Notes: generated by a model not told the origin, from the letters alone. Shown: positions 1 through 8,333, counted from the first letter of the stretch. The stretch is 32,068 bases of DNA from an uncultured Elusimicrobiales bacterium (GCA_944324735.1 CALUXL010000035.1:1-32068), one strand, 5' to 3'. Numbers and translations are program-made.

Positions 1-50
1 GAAAAGCCCTCGTGTTTTTTAATTCTTTCAGCTATGTTTTTATAATCCAT
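1..50 (-). CDS. Phage lysozyme (endolysin), N-terminus only, cut by the window edge
   Basis: Reading leftward from an ATG at 50-48, the first sixteen codons give MDYKNIAERIKKHEGF before the window ends. An amphipathic helix ending in KHEGF is the usual start of T4/P22-type lysozymes (glycoside hydrolase family 24), where this Glu is the catalytic acid that cleaves peptidoglycan. The ATG follows directly on the TAA of the membrane protein upstream, with a GGAGGG ribosome site inside that gene's last codons, so the two are translationally coupled. Position at the end of the late operon, after a membrane protein, fits a lysis cassette. Only 16 residues are visible, so the family call rests on a short motif plus context. 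Confidence 0.6.
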   Translation of the reverse strand, partial: MDYKNIAERIKKHEGF

Positions 51-272
51 TTAGTCCCTCCGGTTGTAATGCAGTTCGCTGATACGCTTATGGGCGTTGG
101 CACAACTATCTTCCACCCGAGCCATGCGCTCCTGGAGTGTGTTGTATTTATCCTGCTTGGCTTCCAGGCGGGCAATGTCCTTGCGGATGGCGCGCAGTTC
201 GCTCCACATTCCGCCAGCGGCAAACACAAGGGCAGCGATTTTCCACGCGGCATTAAAAAAGTCCGGCGTCAT
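51..272 (-). CDS. Small membrane protein, holin-like or lysis accessory
   Basis: A 73-residue protein with one hydrophobic segment at about residues 5-22, followed by a charged helix (about 24-62) with coiled-coil character, and no Cys-based lipobox. Its ATG overlaps the stop of the tail-fibre gene as ATGA, and its TAA abuts the ATG of the lysozyme gene. A short single-span protein immediately before a lysozyme is most often a holin or holin-associated protein that lets the enzyme reach the wall. No specific family motif was recognised; it could also be a spanin-like or tail-associated membrane protein. Confidence 0.55.
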   Translation of the reverse strand: MTPDFFNAAWKIAALVFAAGGMWSELRAIRKDIARLEAKQDKYNTLQERMARVEDSCANAHKRISELHYNRRD

Positions 273-1876
273 TGGTCGGCCTCCCCGCTCAGCTGCACGA
301 CGGCAGAGCTGTTTTCCAAATCATAAGCCCCAGCCGCGTAAGCATCTTCATCAAAAAAATCAATGAAAAGAAGCGTTTCATTTCCATTTCTTTTATATAT
401 CACTCCAACAACAGGAGTATCATCTTTAAAACTGCAAGCAACAAGAGACGTCCATTTTGAAGGTTGGAGAGATAGCGGGCTTTTATGACCAATCATTAAT
501 TTGCTAGCTGAAACATACACATTATTAGCCCCGGCAGAATACCCATTATAGTTGATATTCGCTTTATAATCTAACACCAAAATACTGCTCAGTGTTCTTC
601 CGAGAATAATGGTTTCAGAATTATCATTTAGTTTCAACTCGCCCGTTTCAACTATATATTTTGCAACTCCATTGTATCCATCAAAAAGAGAATAAACTCC
701 ACTTTCAAACCTAAACGAAAAAAGAGAATATTGGGTATAAAAGCTTGGAGAAGAAGAACTGTTTGAAAAATATTTATATCTTGTTTGTTTTTCTTTTATT
801 AAATTCCCGTTTGTTAAGTCATATAAACGCAACTTTCTATAAGTTCCGCTATATGTATTTAAATTTTCAGGGCTCCAGCTGATTAATAGATCATCTTTTG
901 TCAGAGGTACGATTGCAGAAGAAGAAGCCCCTGATAAGGAAAAAGAAGAAACAGACACATTGTCTCCAGAGATAGTTCCTTTATAAATTATTGTATACTG
1001 ATCGGTTGAATCTATTCCTATTAAGGTCTCCTCTGTGGGCATAGTGGAGAAGCCGATGTTCGCAATAGACGAAGATAACATTAAAATATTTTCTTCCGAA
1101 GAATCAACGTCATATTTATACATTGGTTTACCGACAGTAGAAGCCAGCTGCAAAAAAACACTTTTCCCGCTGGGACTCAAAAACATCGAACAATAATTTC
1201 TCGCAGAAGGAACAGCTGTATAGGCTGTGGAAATAGTTGTTCCTCTTTTGCTTAACACGCCATCATCTCCAATCTGGTATACAAGAATTTTGACCAGACT
1301 ACTTCCGTGAGTAAGAATAGCCACATAAGAATGGTCTTTATTTGGAACAACAAGACCGACCGACTCCAACAAATCAGGTTCTTCTAGGAAATCTAATTCT
1401 GTCCATCCGGTATTACCTCCAACAATTCTTCTGGTTGTAATGGTTTTGGTAGTGCAATTAACAGTTAAAACTAAATCTTTATATTGCAAAACGGTAGAAT
1501 ATCCGTCTACGTCAGGACTATCTACTCCAAGCTTTTGTGCAGTAGTTAAAAACTGCCATTTTGACGCAACATATTCTTTCGCGCCGACGACATCCAATGC
1601 ATCCACCTTTTCCGCCATCTGGGCAAGCGTGTCGGCAGCCGTAACGCCGGCGCCTTTATTATTAAGCGCCTGCGCCAATACCTGTTTTCCAAGTCCAATA
1701 TCCGCCACAAATTCCTGCATTTGGTCAGTGCTTACAATTTCCGCGGCCCGTTGGGCCAAACTTTCCGCCGGCACGGTCAGCAGTTCCGAAGCGCCGGCGC
1801 GCGCTACCGCAAGTTTATCTCCAGTTTGGATATTGCCCCCGTCTTGCAAATCATTGTATTGTTTCGTCGTCGCCAT
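269..1876 (-). CDS. Tail fibre / receptor-binding protein with an exchanged C-terminal domain
   Basis: 535 residues. The start chosen is the ATG at 1876, because GAGAGGAG sits about 8 bases before it; an upstream in-frame ATG at 1894 would place this ribosome site inside the gene. Residues 1-105 are GC-rich and resemble phage tail-fibre attachment regions (N-terminal QYNDLQDGG, then Ala-rich helices). From about residue 105 to about 510 the DNA becomes clearly AT-rich and the protein rich in Ser, Tyr and Thr with repeated beta-strand blocks, as in a beta-propeller-like domain. Such a domain would contact the host surface. The composition break near base 1560 suggests the receptor-binding part was swapped in by recombination. 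Position next to the lysis genes agrees. The fold of the distal domain is inferred, not recognised. Confidence 0.7.
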   Translation of the reverse strand: MATTKQYNDLQDGGNIQTGDKLAVARAGASELLTVPAESLAQRAAEIVSTDQMQEFVADIGLGKQVLAQALNNKGAGVTAADTLAQMAEKVDALDVVGAKEYVASKWQFLTTAQKLGVDSPDVDGYSTVLQYKDLVLTVNCTTKTITTRRIVGGNTGWTELDFLEEPDLLESVGLVVPNKDHSYVAILTHGSSLVKILVYQIGDDGVLSKRGTTISTAYTAVPSARNYCSMFLSPSGKSVFLQLASTVGKPMYKYDVDSSEENILMLSSSIANIGFSTMPTEETLIGIDSTDQYTIIYKGTISGDNVSVSSFSLSGASSSAIVPLTKDDLLISWSPENLNTYSGTYRKLRLYDLTNGNLIKEKQTRYKYFSNSSSSPSFYTQYSLFSFRFESGVYSLFDGYNGVAKYIVETGELKLNDNSETIILGRTLSSILVLDYKANINYNGYSAGANNVYVSASKLMIGHKSPLSLQPSKWTSLVACSFKDDTPVVGVIYKRNGNETLLFIDFFDEDAYAAGAYDLENSSAVVQLSGEADQ

Positions 1877-1877
1877 A

Positions 1878-2462
1878 TTATTCTCCTCTCGCAAAAATGT
1901 TTTTTAATTTCGCCCAATTCTGCCGCACATCTAAAAGCCCGGCCGTTAAATGGGGGTATTCTTCCCCGCTTACAACGGCAGTTTTACCGTTTACGGAAAG
2001 CGTAATGTGGCTGCCGTCTCCCTTCAAGCTCACAGCATTCCAGCCGTCTATCAACACCGAAGAGGGAACATATCTCCAGCCGCTCTCCCACGCAAAGTAA
2101 AAATAGAGTGTTCCTTTTTCGGCTTTTACCGCTGCCACTCCGGGCAGATCCAAAAGGACAGTCGTTCCCTGTGAAATCGCAGTTTTTGCCACTTCGAATG
2201 ACAGTTCAAACGCCCCCGCGCCAATGCTCTTCCCGGACAAACTGTCTTCCACGATTTGCGGCGCGTTGGTGTAGGATAAAAAGCTTTCTAAGGCGGATTT
2301 TAAATACACCCCCCTCCCGGCCAACAGCAAATCTCCTTCCGGCGGTCTAAAAGGCATATACACTAGTTTTTCCCCCAAGTATAGCCGCGCGTTGGAAAGT
2401 CCGTCCGCCTGTCCGTTTCCCCAGAACAGGGTTAAATTTTTATTCCCGCGGTAAACTCCCAT
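1878..2462 (-). CDS. Tail-associated LamG/concanavalin A-like lectin-fold protein
   Basis: 194 residues. The C-terminal two thirds (about 85-180) has alternating beta strands and the pattern of a laminin-G/ConA-like jelly roll: a strand ending in WNAVSLKGDGSHITLSVNG is typical of the 'W..v.l....g.i.lyvdG' repeat of that fold. The start codon overlaps the stop of the preceding fibre gene as TAATG, so translation is coupled. It lies between two tail-fibre genes, so it is probably a virion component that binds carbohydrate or folds onto the fibre. No catalytic motif is visible. The fold assignment is by eye. Confidence 0.5.
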   Translation of the reverse strand: MGVYRGNKNLTLFWGNGQADGLSNARLYLGEKLVYMPFRPPEGDLLLAGRGVYLKSALESFLSYTNAPQIVEDSLSGKSIGAGAFELSFEVAKTAISQGTTVLLDLPGVAAVKAEKGTLYFYFAWESGWRYVPSSVLIDGWNAVSLKGDGSHITLSVNGKTAVVSGEEYPHLTAGLLDVRQNWAKLKNIFARGE

Positions 2463-3925
2463 TAATTTTCCTCCACCAGATAAAGCGTATTGGTGTCTTT
2501 GCTTTCCAGGGCTTCATATTCCTGCGCCGTCCCGCGCCAAAATTTTACAACGCCCTTATTGGTCAGCACGCCAAGCGCGCCGGAAGAATAATCCTTGGCT
2601 TCTTGCGCGCTAGCCGCGGCTTGCGTGGAAGCGGTCTGCGCCTGGGTGCATGCGGTTTGAGCAAGCGCGCTTTGCTGGGTGGCGGAGGTTACGGCCTGTG
2701 CCGCCTGCCGGGCGTATTCTTCAGCCGCCAGCACCGCCCGGCTGGTTTGCTCGGTATAGGTGCTGCCCAGTTTGTAATATACGGCCACAAAACGGCTTTT
2801 GGGGGCGGTTTCGTCGCCGGCAAAATGCTCTCCAGCAGTTTCCGTTTTTAAGCGGACCGTATATCGTTGGTTTGAAGCATCGCCGTCCTGCCCCACAGCC
2901 GTAAAAACTCTGTCCTCAGCCACAAAGGGGGGCGATGTAAGCACATCTCCCCTATCAGCCAAATGGATGCGTCCCACAACGCCTTCCAACTTTCTTACGG
3001 TATCGGTTTGGTAGGCTTCTAAATTGTCGGCATCCACGGCAGGACGCATATAGTTGTTGCATTTGGGCAGGTAGAAGGAATAGGTCTCCTCGTCCAGCAC
3101 ATACCCGCCCGAATCGCCACACAGGGCAAAGCGGTCGTCATAGGCGTTTTTGGTGTAAAAGCGGCGCATGGTGGACAAATTCACTTTGTAGCTAAACTCT
3201 TGCCCTTCCACCGTTTCGGTGCGGTCCACTGCGTCTGCATATTCCTGCACCAGCTGCTCGTATTGTTCCCAGTATTTGTTTTTATAGCACCGCGTGCCCT
3301 GCAGCTCCCAACCGATGGCCGCGTCGCCCGAAAGCAAATGATCCAGCAAAATCATTGTAAAAGGCGGCACGCTCTGCCCGGTTAAAGGGCCGATGGGAAG
3401 AAGCTGAAAAGCGTCCAGCACGCTGTTATAAAAAAAGATATATTCTTTGCCGGCTTTCAGTATTCCCTCGCAAATTTCCTGTTCGTCCAGATAAACGGGC
3501 TTTGCGGCACAGTTATTTATTTGCAAGGTGGTTTTTCCCGTATTGGCATTTGCCACCTTCACAAACAGCAGCATTCCCGCAGGCAGTGTTTGCACAGCCG
3601 GGGACAAGTTCACTTTCACGGCATTTGGCTCGGCGGAAACGTCTTTTCCGTAGTTAAATGCAAATTGTTGCACCTGTTTGGCGGTGGCAGCGCCCTGCGC
3701 GTCCTGCGCATCTCCCAACCCCGTCACGCGGTATCCGCCCATCTTAAAATCGCCGGATGCGGGCTTTCTGCCGTCTGCCAAAAAAGTCTGGTTCAAAGCG
3801 TCTGCGGTATCGTTTGCGTCGTCATCGTGGCGAGAGGCCAAAATTTTGGTATTGGCGTCTCGGTCGTCCTGCCAGCCGGTTTTGCCGTACAGGCGCGTAA
3901 AGTTTCCATTCTCGTCAAAAGGCAT
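2462..3925 (-). CDS. Phage tail fibre protein (stem with collagen-like or coiled-coil segment)
   Basis: 487 residues. The N-terminus contains the tail-attachment pattern seen in many podoviral fibres: an acidic 'DDANDTADALNQTFLADGRK' segment followed by KMGGYRVTGLGD, the repeated 'dm.g.ritnlgdP' motif of fibre stems. A central region (about 185-385) looks globular, and residues about 395-445 are an Ala/Gln/Thr-rich coiled coil. The last 25 residues (WRGTAQEYEALESKDTNTLY) match the common 'W.GtqaeYdal..kd.nTlY' ending of fibre and tail proteins. It overlaps the ejection-protein stop as TGATG. It probably mediates trimeric attachment of the receptor-binding apparatus to the tail. Confidence 0.75.
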   Translation of the reverse strand: MPFDENGNFTRLYGKTGWQDDRDANTKILASRHDDDANDTADALNQTFLADGRKPASGDFKMGGYRVTGLGDAQDAQGAATAKQVQQFAFNYGKDVSAEPNAVKVNLSPAVQTLPAGMLLFVKVANANTGKTTLQINNCAAKPVYLDEQEICEGILKAGKEYIFFYNSVLDAFQLLPIGPLTGQSVPPFTMILLDHLLSGDAAIGWELQGTRCYKNKYWEQYEQLVQEYADAVDRTETVEGQEFSYKVNLSTMRRFYTKNAYDDRFALCGDSGGYVLDEETYSFYLPKCNNYMRPAVDADNLEAYQTDTVRKLEGVVGRIHLADRGDVLTSPPFVAEDRVFTAVGQDGDASNQRYTVRLKTETAGEHFAGDETAPKSRFVAVYYKLGSTYTEQTSRAVLAAEEYARQAAQAVTSATQQSALAQTACTQAQTASTQAAASAQEAKDYSSGALGVLTNKGVVKFWRGTAQEYEALESKDTNTLYLVEEN

Positions 3926-6327
3926 CAGTTCCCCTCCTGTAAATTTTGCTTGGCAATGTTCCCCTCGGCGCCCAGCGCAAAAGGGCGGCTAAGCAGGATT
4001 ATCAAATCCCGCAAGGTAAGCGCGTTTTTGCCGGTCTTGTTTTTTGGCTGTTTATTGGGTATACTATTAGTAACCTCTGCGTTTCCGAGTTTGTGCCTCG
4101 GGGTGAATGCAGAGGCTTTTTTTATGTAAAAATCTGCAGGATTTACATTGTAAAAGTTTCCTGCTTTTGTCGTTGTTACAGCCCCATTATAACGATCCCC
4201 TTTTTTTACTGGAGTCATCAAGTAGCGGTATTCGTTTCCAAAGACATCGCGGTTAACGGAACCAATGGGATGTCCTGCTTGTGCAATTTCCGGTGCATAT
4301 TCCAACAAATCAAGTTTATTAGAGGCGGCGCTCGAATTAATTGCTTTGTTAATTCCCGCCTTAACAAAAGGAATTTGCCCCCCTTGAGCATAACGATTTT
4401 TAACGCTAGTGCCCCGTACCGTTGTTAACAATTTCTCCTCTAACATTTTTCTGGTAATGTTTTTTTCTGCAGTTGTTTTGGGTCCTGCGATGTTGGCAAA
4501 AGCCCCGCCGGCGCCGCTAATGTCTATATAGGCAGAAGGCGGCAACGCCCCCGCTTTGGCACGCATAACGGCGGCATAGCCGGGGTCAATGAGCATATGG
4601 GCCACCTGTTCTTGGTTAAGCCCTGTCAGCCAGTCTAACCCACGCCCCACCAGATTTACCGCACCTTCAACGGGATGTTTCAAGAAATTAATGCTTTGGC
4701 TCCCAAGCATCAAATTTTCCGCCGTATCACTCCCGCCTTTTACAATACCGTAGTTTTTAACCGCCCGGTTCACACCGGACAGTTCTTCAATAAATTTATC
4801 GGCGTCTTTTCCCAGAACGGAGCGGAAGATTTGTTTATTTTGTTCGCTCCCCACCAGGGTAGAAGCCAGGTTTCGTGCCGAGCCGTCTATGCTCCCTTTT
4901 CGGATGCGCCGCTGCAATTCCTGCGCCAGTCCCACGCGCATGGCTTCCCGTTCGGCTTTTCCCGCTTGCCGGTACACCTCGGCGGCGGCCTGCGGATCCA
5001 TATTCATCAGTTCTCGTCCGCGGCTTAAGGCCTGTTCGGCACCCAGCAAATCGCCGTACTCCTGCAACGCTTTTTTGTACTGGCCGCCGGTGGCCTTGTC
5101 TAGTTCGTCAATAAGGGCGCCACGGGCCTGTTGGGCGTAGCGGATACGGCTCTTTTCCGCGCCGGAAGCCAACGGGTTTGGCATGGCCATATCGTCCAAC
5201 ACTTTTTTGGTTTCGTTAAACAAGTTAAATCCGTCATCTCCCAATTGGGGCAAATTGCGCTTGGCCGTCAACATGGCGCGCTTTATCTGCGGGTTACTGG
5301 CTACCAGTTTGGCAAGTCCCGGGTTTTTGGGGAGCAACGCCCCCATTTGTTGCATCGGTTTATAGGCGGCTTCGCTTAAAGCGCGTTTGGCGGCGGTCAG
5401 GGTTTCGGCAGTTTCCGCGCCCGTAGCCGGCATATATTTGCCCACAATTTGGCGCAGTTTATCCCCCTGCCCGGCATAGCCCTGTTCCACAAACTCATCC
5501 AGTAAATCTCCGGCCTTTTCATTATTGCGCTTGGCCGTCTTGCCCAGTTTGGCTACTTTGCTGTTTCCAATGTCTAAAAGCGGCGTTTGGGTGTCTATAC
5601 TCTTTTGCAAATCGTCTCCCGCGGCCTGTGCCACTTTGCGAAAAGCCCTGTTATTGCGGTTCAGCCAATTGGCCGCCTTGCCGACTGCGCCAAACGCCGC
5701 AGGCGCCGCTATGCCAAACGCCCCGCCCAAAAAAGCGCCCGGCAGGGCTTCTTTTGCGCCTTGGGTCAGGCTCAATTCTTGGTCGCCTCGCGTCAGCCCG
5801 TTTCCAAACCCCCACAGCGCGCCGCTTCCTGCGCCGGTGGCGGCGGCAGTTCCCCATTTGCCCAGTTTGCCAAGGGCTTTTGCCCCGGCCACTTTGCCGG
5901 CACCGCCAATGCCCGTTACCAGTCCGCCCAGTAACTCCCCGGTGGTGTTTAGCCCAGGGTGTTCTTTCTTAAATTCTTCCTGCTCGCGCACAAAGTCCCC
6001 GCGCCCTTCTTGAAAGTTTTTTACGGGGTTAAAATCCTGCATGGAAAGCGGCGTGCCTTCTTTCAATGCGTTTACGGTTTTGGCCAGCGGGCTCATCACC
6101 GTATTGGTCGCCCCGGCCAGCACATCGCCCAATCCGAATAAAAGCCCTTCCGCCCCGGCGCGCCCGGTGTAAACGGCCTTTTCCAAAGCGGAGTATTGCG
6201 GGGCTTGATAGTTTTTCACATCCTCTACCGTATACCCGGCAGCCGCAATGTATCCGTCAATATCTTCTTCCGGTGCACCGAGAGAAACCATTTTGCGAAC
6301 ATTTTCTTTTACCTGTTTAAGTTCCAT
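3925..6327 (-). CDS. Large ejection / internal virion protein with a variable C-terminal domain
   Basis: 800 residues. Residues 12-33 carry the short 'lGAPeeDIDgYiaaaGyT' helix motif found near the N-terminus of large phage internal proteins. Residues about 55-230 are Gly/Ala-rich hydrophobic helices of the sort used to cross or line the membrane during DNA ejection, followed by a long helical region. The last ~170 residues (bases about 3925-4440) are lower in GC and contain a compact Tyr/Asn-rich domain that may be a separate enzymatic or toxin-like module. The ribosome site is weak (GGG at 6 bases), and the start lies 2 bases after the stop of the gene before it, so coupling is likely. Position matches P22 gp16-like ejection proteins; a P22 homologue was not demonstrated. 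Confidence 0.6.
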   Translation of the reverse strand: MELKQVKENVRKMVSLGAPEEDIDGYIAAAGYTVEDVKNYQAPQYSALEKAVYTGRAGAEGLLFGLGDVLAGATNTVMSPLAKTVNALKEGTPLSMQDFNPVKNFQEGRGDFVREQEEFKKEHPGLNTTGELLGGLVTGIGGAGKVAGAKALGKLGKWGTAAATGAGSGALWGFGNGLTRGDQELSLTQGAKEALPGAFLGGAFGIAAPAAFGAVGKAANWLNRNNRAFRKVAQAAGDDLQKSIDTQTPLLDIGNSKVAKLGKTAKRNNEKAGDLLDEFVEQGYAGQGDKLRQIVGKYMPATGAETAETLTAAKRALSEAAYKPMQQMGALLPKNPGLAKLVASNPQIKRAMLTAKRNLPQLGDDGFNLFNETKKVLDDMAMPNPLASGAEKSRIRYAQQARGALIDELDKATGGQYKKALQEYGDLLGAEQALSRGRELMNMDPQAAAEVYRQAGKAEREAMRVGLAQELQRRIRKGSIDGSARNLASTLVGSEQNKQIFRSVLGKDADKFIEELSGVNRAVKNYGIVKGGSDTAENLMLGSQSINFLKHPVEGAVNLVGRGLDWLTGLNQEQVAHMLIDPGYAAVMRAKAGALPPSAYIDISGAGGAFANIAGPKTTAEKNITRKMLEEKLLTTVRGTSVKNRYAQGGQIPFVKAGINKAINSSAASNKLDLLEYAPEIAQAGHPIGSVNRDVFGNEYRYLMTPVKKGDRYNGAVTTTKAGNFYNVNPADFYIKKASAFTPRHKLGNAEVTNSIPNKQPKNKTGKNALTLRDLIILLSRPFALGAEGNIAKQNLQEGN
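4037..4065 (+). promoter_or_regulatory. Possible promoter of hairpin cassette 3
   Basis: TTGTTT, 17-base spacer, TATACT, inside the ejection-protein gene but on the opposite strand. The -35 is weak; the -10 and next bases (TATACTATTA) are identical to cassette 1. Confidence 0.35.
4074..4123 (+). ncRNA. Nested hairpin with T-run, cassette 3
   Basis: Outer stem CCTCTGC (4074-4080) with GCAGAGG (4109-4115), inner stem CCGAG (4085-4089) with CTCGG (4097-4101), then CTTTTTTT. It is antisense to codons near the end of the 800-residue gene, in its AT-rich part. Confidence 0.4.
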
Positions 6328-6329
6328 AG

Positions 6330-7241
6330 TTATAACCCATATTTTTTGTTATATCCGTCCAATTTGCTCTTATCCGTTTGCGTCGGATCAAGCCCCAGCG
6401 TCTGCCGTATAATGGGTAATGCCCCAGCAATCTCTTGGCTGGTTGGATTCTCGGGAAGCCCCACATAAGTCAAAAACTCCGGCAAAGAGTTGATGCCGCT
6501 CACGCCCGCGCTTTTCAAACGCTCAATGGCCATAGGCGCTATAGCGGCCACAGCACTGGATATTTTTCCCAAATCCTGCCGCGTTTTATCTTTAATAAAT
6601 CCTATGCTGTTTCCAAAACGCGTTAAAGCACCTATACTGTTTCTATCTGCAATACCTTGCAGTTCAGCTAGTCCGCGCAGTGCGACATCGCGGCTTTGTT
6701 CGGATAGAGCCTGTTGTTGTGCCTGTTCGTCTTCGTACTTTTTTTGTGCCGCTGCAGCAGCATTTTCTGCTATTTGGTCTTCTCTATTCCACAGGGCATT
6801 TCTGTCGTCTAATGCCCAGTTGCGCTGGCGTTGCGCCACCTTGTCTTCGCGGTTGTATTGCCGTAATGCGTCAGCTAAGCTCCAATCACGGTTGCGTTGC
6901 GCCAGTTCGTCTTCGCGGCGGTACTGCTCCAGTGCATCGGCCAGTTTGTTTTCGCGGGCGGTTTGCGCGTCCTGCAAATCCCAGTTGCGCTGGCGTTGCG
7001 CCAATTCGTCCTGCCGCCCCCAATTCATTAGCGTCTTGGCCAAATCGTTCTGCTGGGCATATTGCTGGATAGCCTGGGCGTTGTCCCGGTCTGTTTTGGC
7101 GGCAAACGGGCTTAAAAACGCACTTGCTATCCCGGCAAAAGGGTTGCCGCTCTGCTGCAAATTTTGCAGGGCGTTTGCGGCGTAATTGGTTTTCAGTTGC
7201 GGCGTTTTCGGGTAATTCATCAAATAATCAGCTATGGACAT
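6330..7241 (-). CDS. Helical internal virion protein with tandem 22-residue repeats
   Basis: 303 residues from the ATG at 7241, chosen because GGAGGA lies 8 bases upstream; an in-frame ATG at 7268 would add a Lys/Arg-rich tail. Residues about 70-165 contain at least four imperfect repeats of roughly 22 residues, each with (R/K)-E-D-x-(L/V)-A-Q-R-x-R-(D/N)-W and rich in Gln, Arg and Asp: a long charged helix or coiled coil. The C-terminal third is a separate helical region. It overlaps the preceding gene by 14 bases and precedes the 800-residue ejection protein, so it likely belongs to the set of proteins packed in the head and injected with DNA (P22 gp7/gp20 analogues by position). No enzymatic motif is visible. 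Confidence 0.55.
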   Translation of the reverse strand: MSIADYLMNYPKTPQLKTNYAANALQNLQQSGNPFAGIASAFLSPFAAKTDRDNAQAIQQYAQQNDLAKTLMNWGRQDELAQRQRNWDLQDAQTARENKLADALEQYRREDELAQRNRDWSLADALRQYNREDKVAQRQRNWALDDRNALWNREDQIAENAAAAAQKKYEDEQAQQQALSEQSRDVALRGLAELQGIADRNSIGALTRFGNSIGFIKDKTRQDLGKISSAVAAIAPMAIERLKSAGVSGINSLPEFLTYVGLPENPTSQEIAGALPIIRQTLGLDPTQTDKSKLDGYNKKYGL

Positions 7242-8169
7242 TTTCTTCTTCCTCCGTTTCCGTGTCATACCGGCTGGCCAAATCGTAATCCACCGTCAAA
7301 AGCCCTTCTTCCGTTTGGCTTACCGCCTGCGGAATGTGCTGTTGTACTTCCTGCGCCACTAGGCCAATGCGTGTTACTTCTTCCCCCGGGAAGTTAAACG
7401 CATACACCGTCAGCCCGTTAAACAGCTGTCCCACGGGGCGCAAATTTTCTTTAATGCGCGCATCGGAAAAAAGCCCTTTCTTTTCTCCTTCTTTATTTCC
7501 AAAAAGCGTCCCGCCAATTCCACCCAGCACATTTCCAGCCAAAGAGCCAAGCGCGAGTCCGCCTAATGCCATATTCTGCGCGGCCTGTTGCTGGGCGTTG
7601 TAGGCGTTTAATTGGCTGTTGTACAAGTTGTCGTACATTTCGGTACTACCCTGGGCGGAAGAACCCGCATAGCCGTTTAAGGGGTTAAACGCACTAAAAA
7701 TACTTAAATTGTTTTGGATTTCATTGTTGCGCGCCTGCTGCCCTGCCTGTTGCGCCTGGTACATGGCCTGCTGGCGGGCGTCATTTTGGGTTTGGCTCAT
7801 ATCGCTCATCGCGCGGGAATACGCTTCGCTCCCCACGGGTATACCCTGGTTTACCAAGCGGTCTTGCAAATTGTTCGTTTGGCGTTCAAAAAGTGGCTCA
7901 TAGCGGTCAGAAAACGCGCTGTACACGCTGTCTGCGGCCTGTTTATCGGCGTTCGTTCCGCCAAAAAGGTTTCCCAGCACCCCCTGCATTTGTTGCCCGT
8001 AGGTAGTGTTTAGGGTGTTGGTAGTCGGGTCCCACGTAAGTCCGGCAAACCCGTTGTTCACATTGTAACGCCCTTTGTTTAGGGTGTAGTTGTACATCTC
8101 TTTGGCTTGATTCACATCATAGGTCGGCACATTTCCGCCGCCGCCAAACAAATCGCTAAAAAAGCCCAT
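7228..8169 (-). CDS. Internal virion protein with C-terminal S74 intramolecular chaperone domain
   Basis: 313 residues with a strong AGGAGG ribosome site. Residues 1-200 are Gln/Asn-rich and helical, then a Gly/Ala-rich hydrophobic stretch (200-225). Residues 235-296 match peptidase S74 (the endosialidase-type chaperone): SDARIKENLRPVG, IGLVAQEVQQHIPQAV and the LLTVDY ending. In this family the domain assembles a trimer and then cuts itself off before the Ser of the SD pair (here Ser235). Finding it on a short Gln-rich protein between tail-tube and ejection genes, rather than at the end of a long fibre, is unusual but recurs in podoviral genomes. Its exact virion role is unknown. Confidence 0.7.
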   Translation of the reverse strand: MGFFSDLFGGGGNVPTYDVNQAKEMYNYTLNKGRYNVNNGFAGLTWDPTTNTLNTTYGQQMQGVLGNLFGGTNADKQAADSVYSAFSDRYEPLFERQTNNLQDRLVNQGIPVGSEAYSRAMSDMSQTQNDARQQAMYQAQQAGQQARNNEIQNNLSIFSAFNPLNGYAGSSAQGSTEMYDNLYNSQLNAYNAQQQAAQNMALGGLALGSLAGNVLGGIGGTLFGNKEGEKKGLFSDARIKENLRPVGQLFNGLTVYAFNFPGEEVTRIGLVAQEVQQHIPQAVSQTEEGLLTVDYDLASRYDTETEEEENVHS

Positions 8170-8208
8170 TTTTCTTCCTCCTTTTCTATTTTTACCGTCT
8201 AAAAATCC

Positions 8209-8237
8209 TTGACTTTCCGCCCTTTTTAGCTTATACT
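8209..8237 (+). promoter_or_regulatory. Promoter of hairpin cassette 1
   Basis: TTGACT, exactly 17 bases, TATACT; five of six matches in each box. It fires rightward, against the late operon, in the gap between two late genes. Confidence 0.7.
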
Positions 8238-8243
8238 ATTAAT

Positions 8244-8289
8244 AGGAACACAAGTGCGTCTGAACACGCATGCGTGTTCCTTCTTTTTT
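8244..8289 (+). ncRNA. Small hairpin RNA, cassette 1
   Basis: Seven bases after the -10 the outer stem GGAACAC (8245-8251) begins; it pairs with GTGTTCC (8274-8280). The inner stem is TGCGT (8255-8259) with ACGCA (8266-8270), and the T-run is 8281-8289. The predicted RNA is about 45 nt. An 18-base perfect palindrome occupies 8262-8279, so the 3' half can refold on itself or pair between molecules. Confidence 0.55.
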
Positions 8290-8333
8290 ACAGCTTACTT
8301 ATATCTATTCCCTAATCGCTCAGTTTTACTGAT

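Noticed and set aside
5525-6013. Long + strand open frames opposite the ejection protein (also opposite the scaffold and portal)
   Set aside because: They mirror the codon bias of the leftward genes, have no ribosome sites and encode Pro/Arg/Cys-rich chains typical of antisense shadows.
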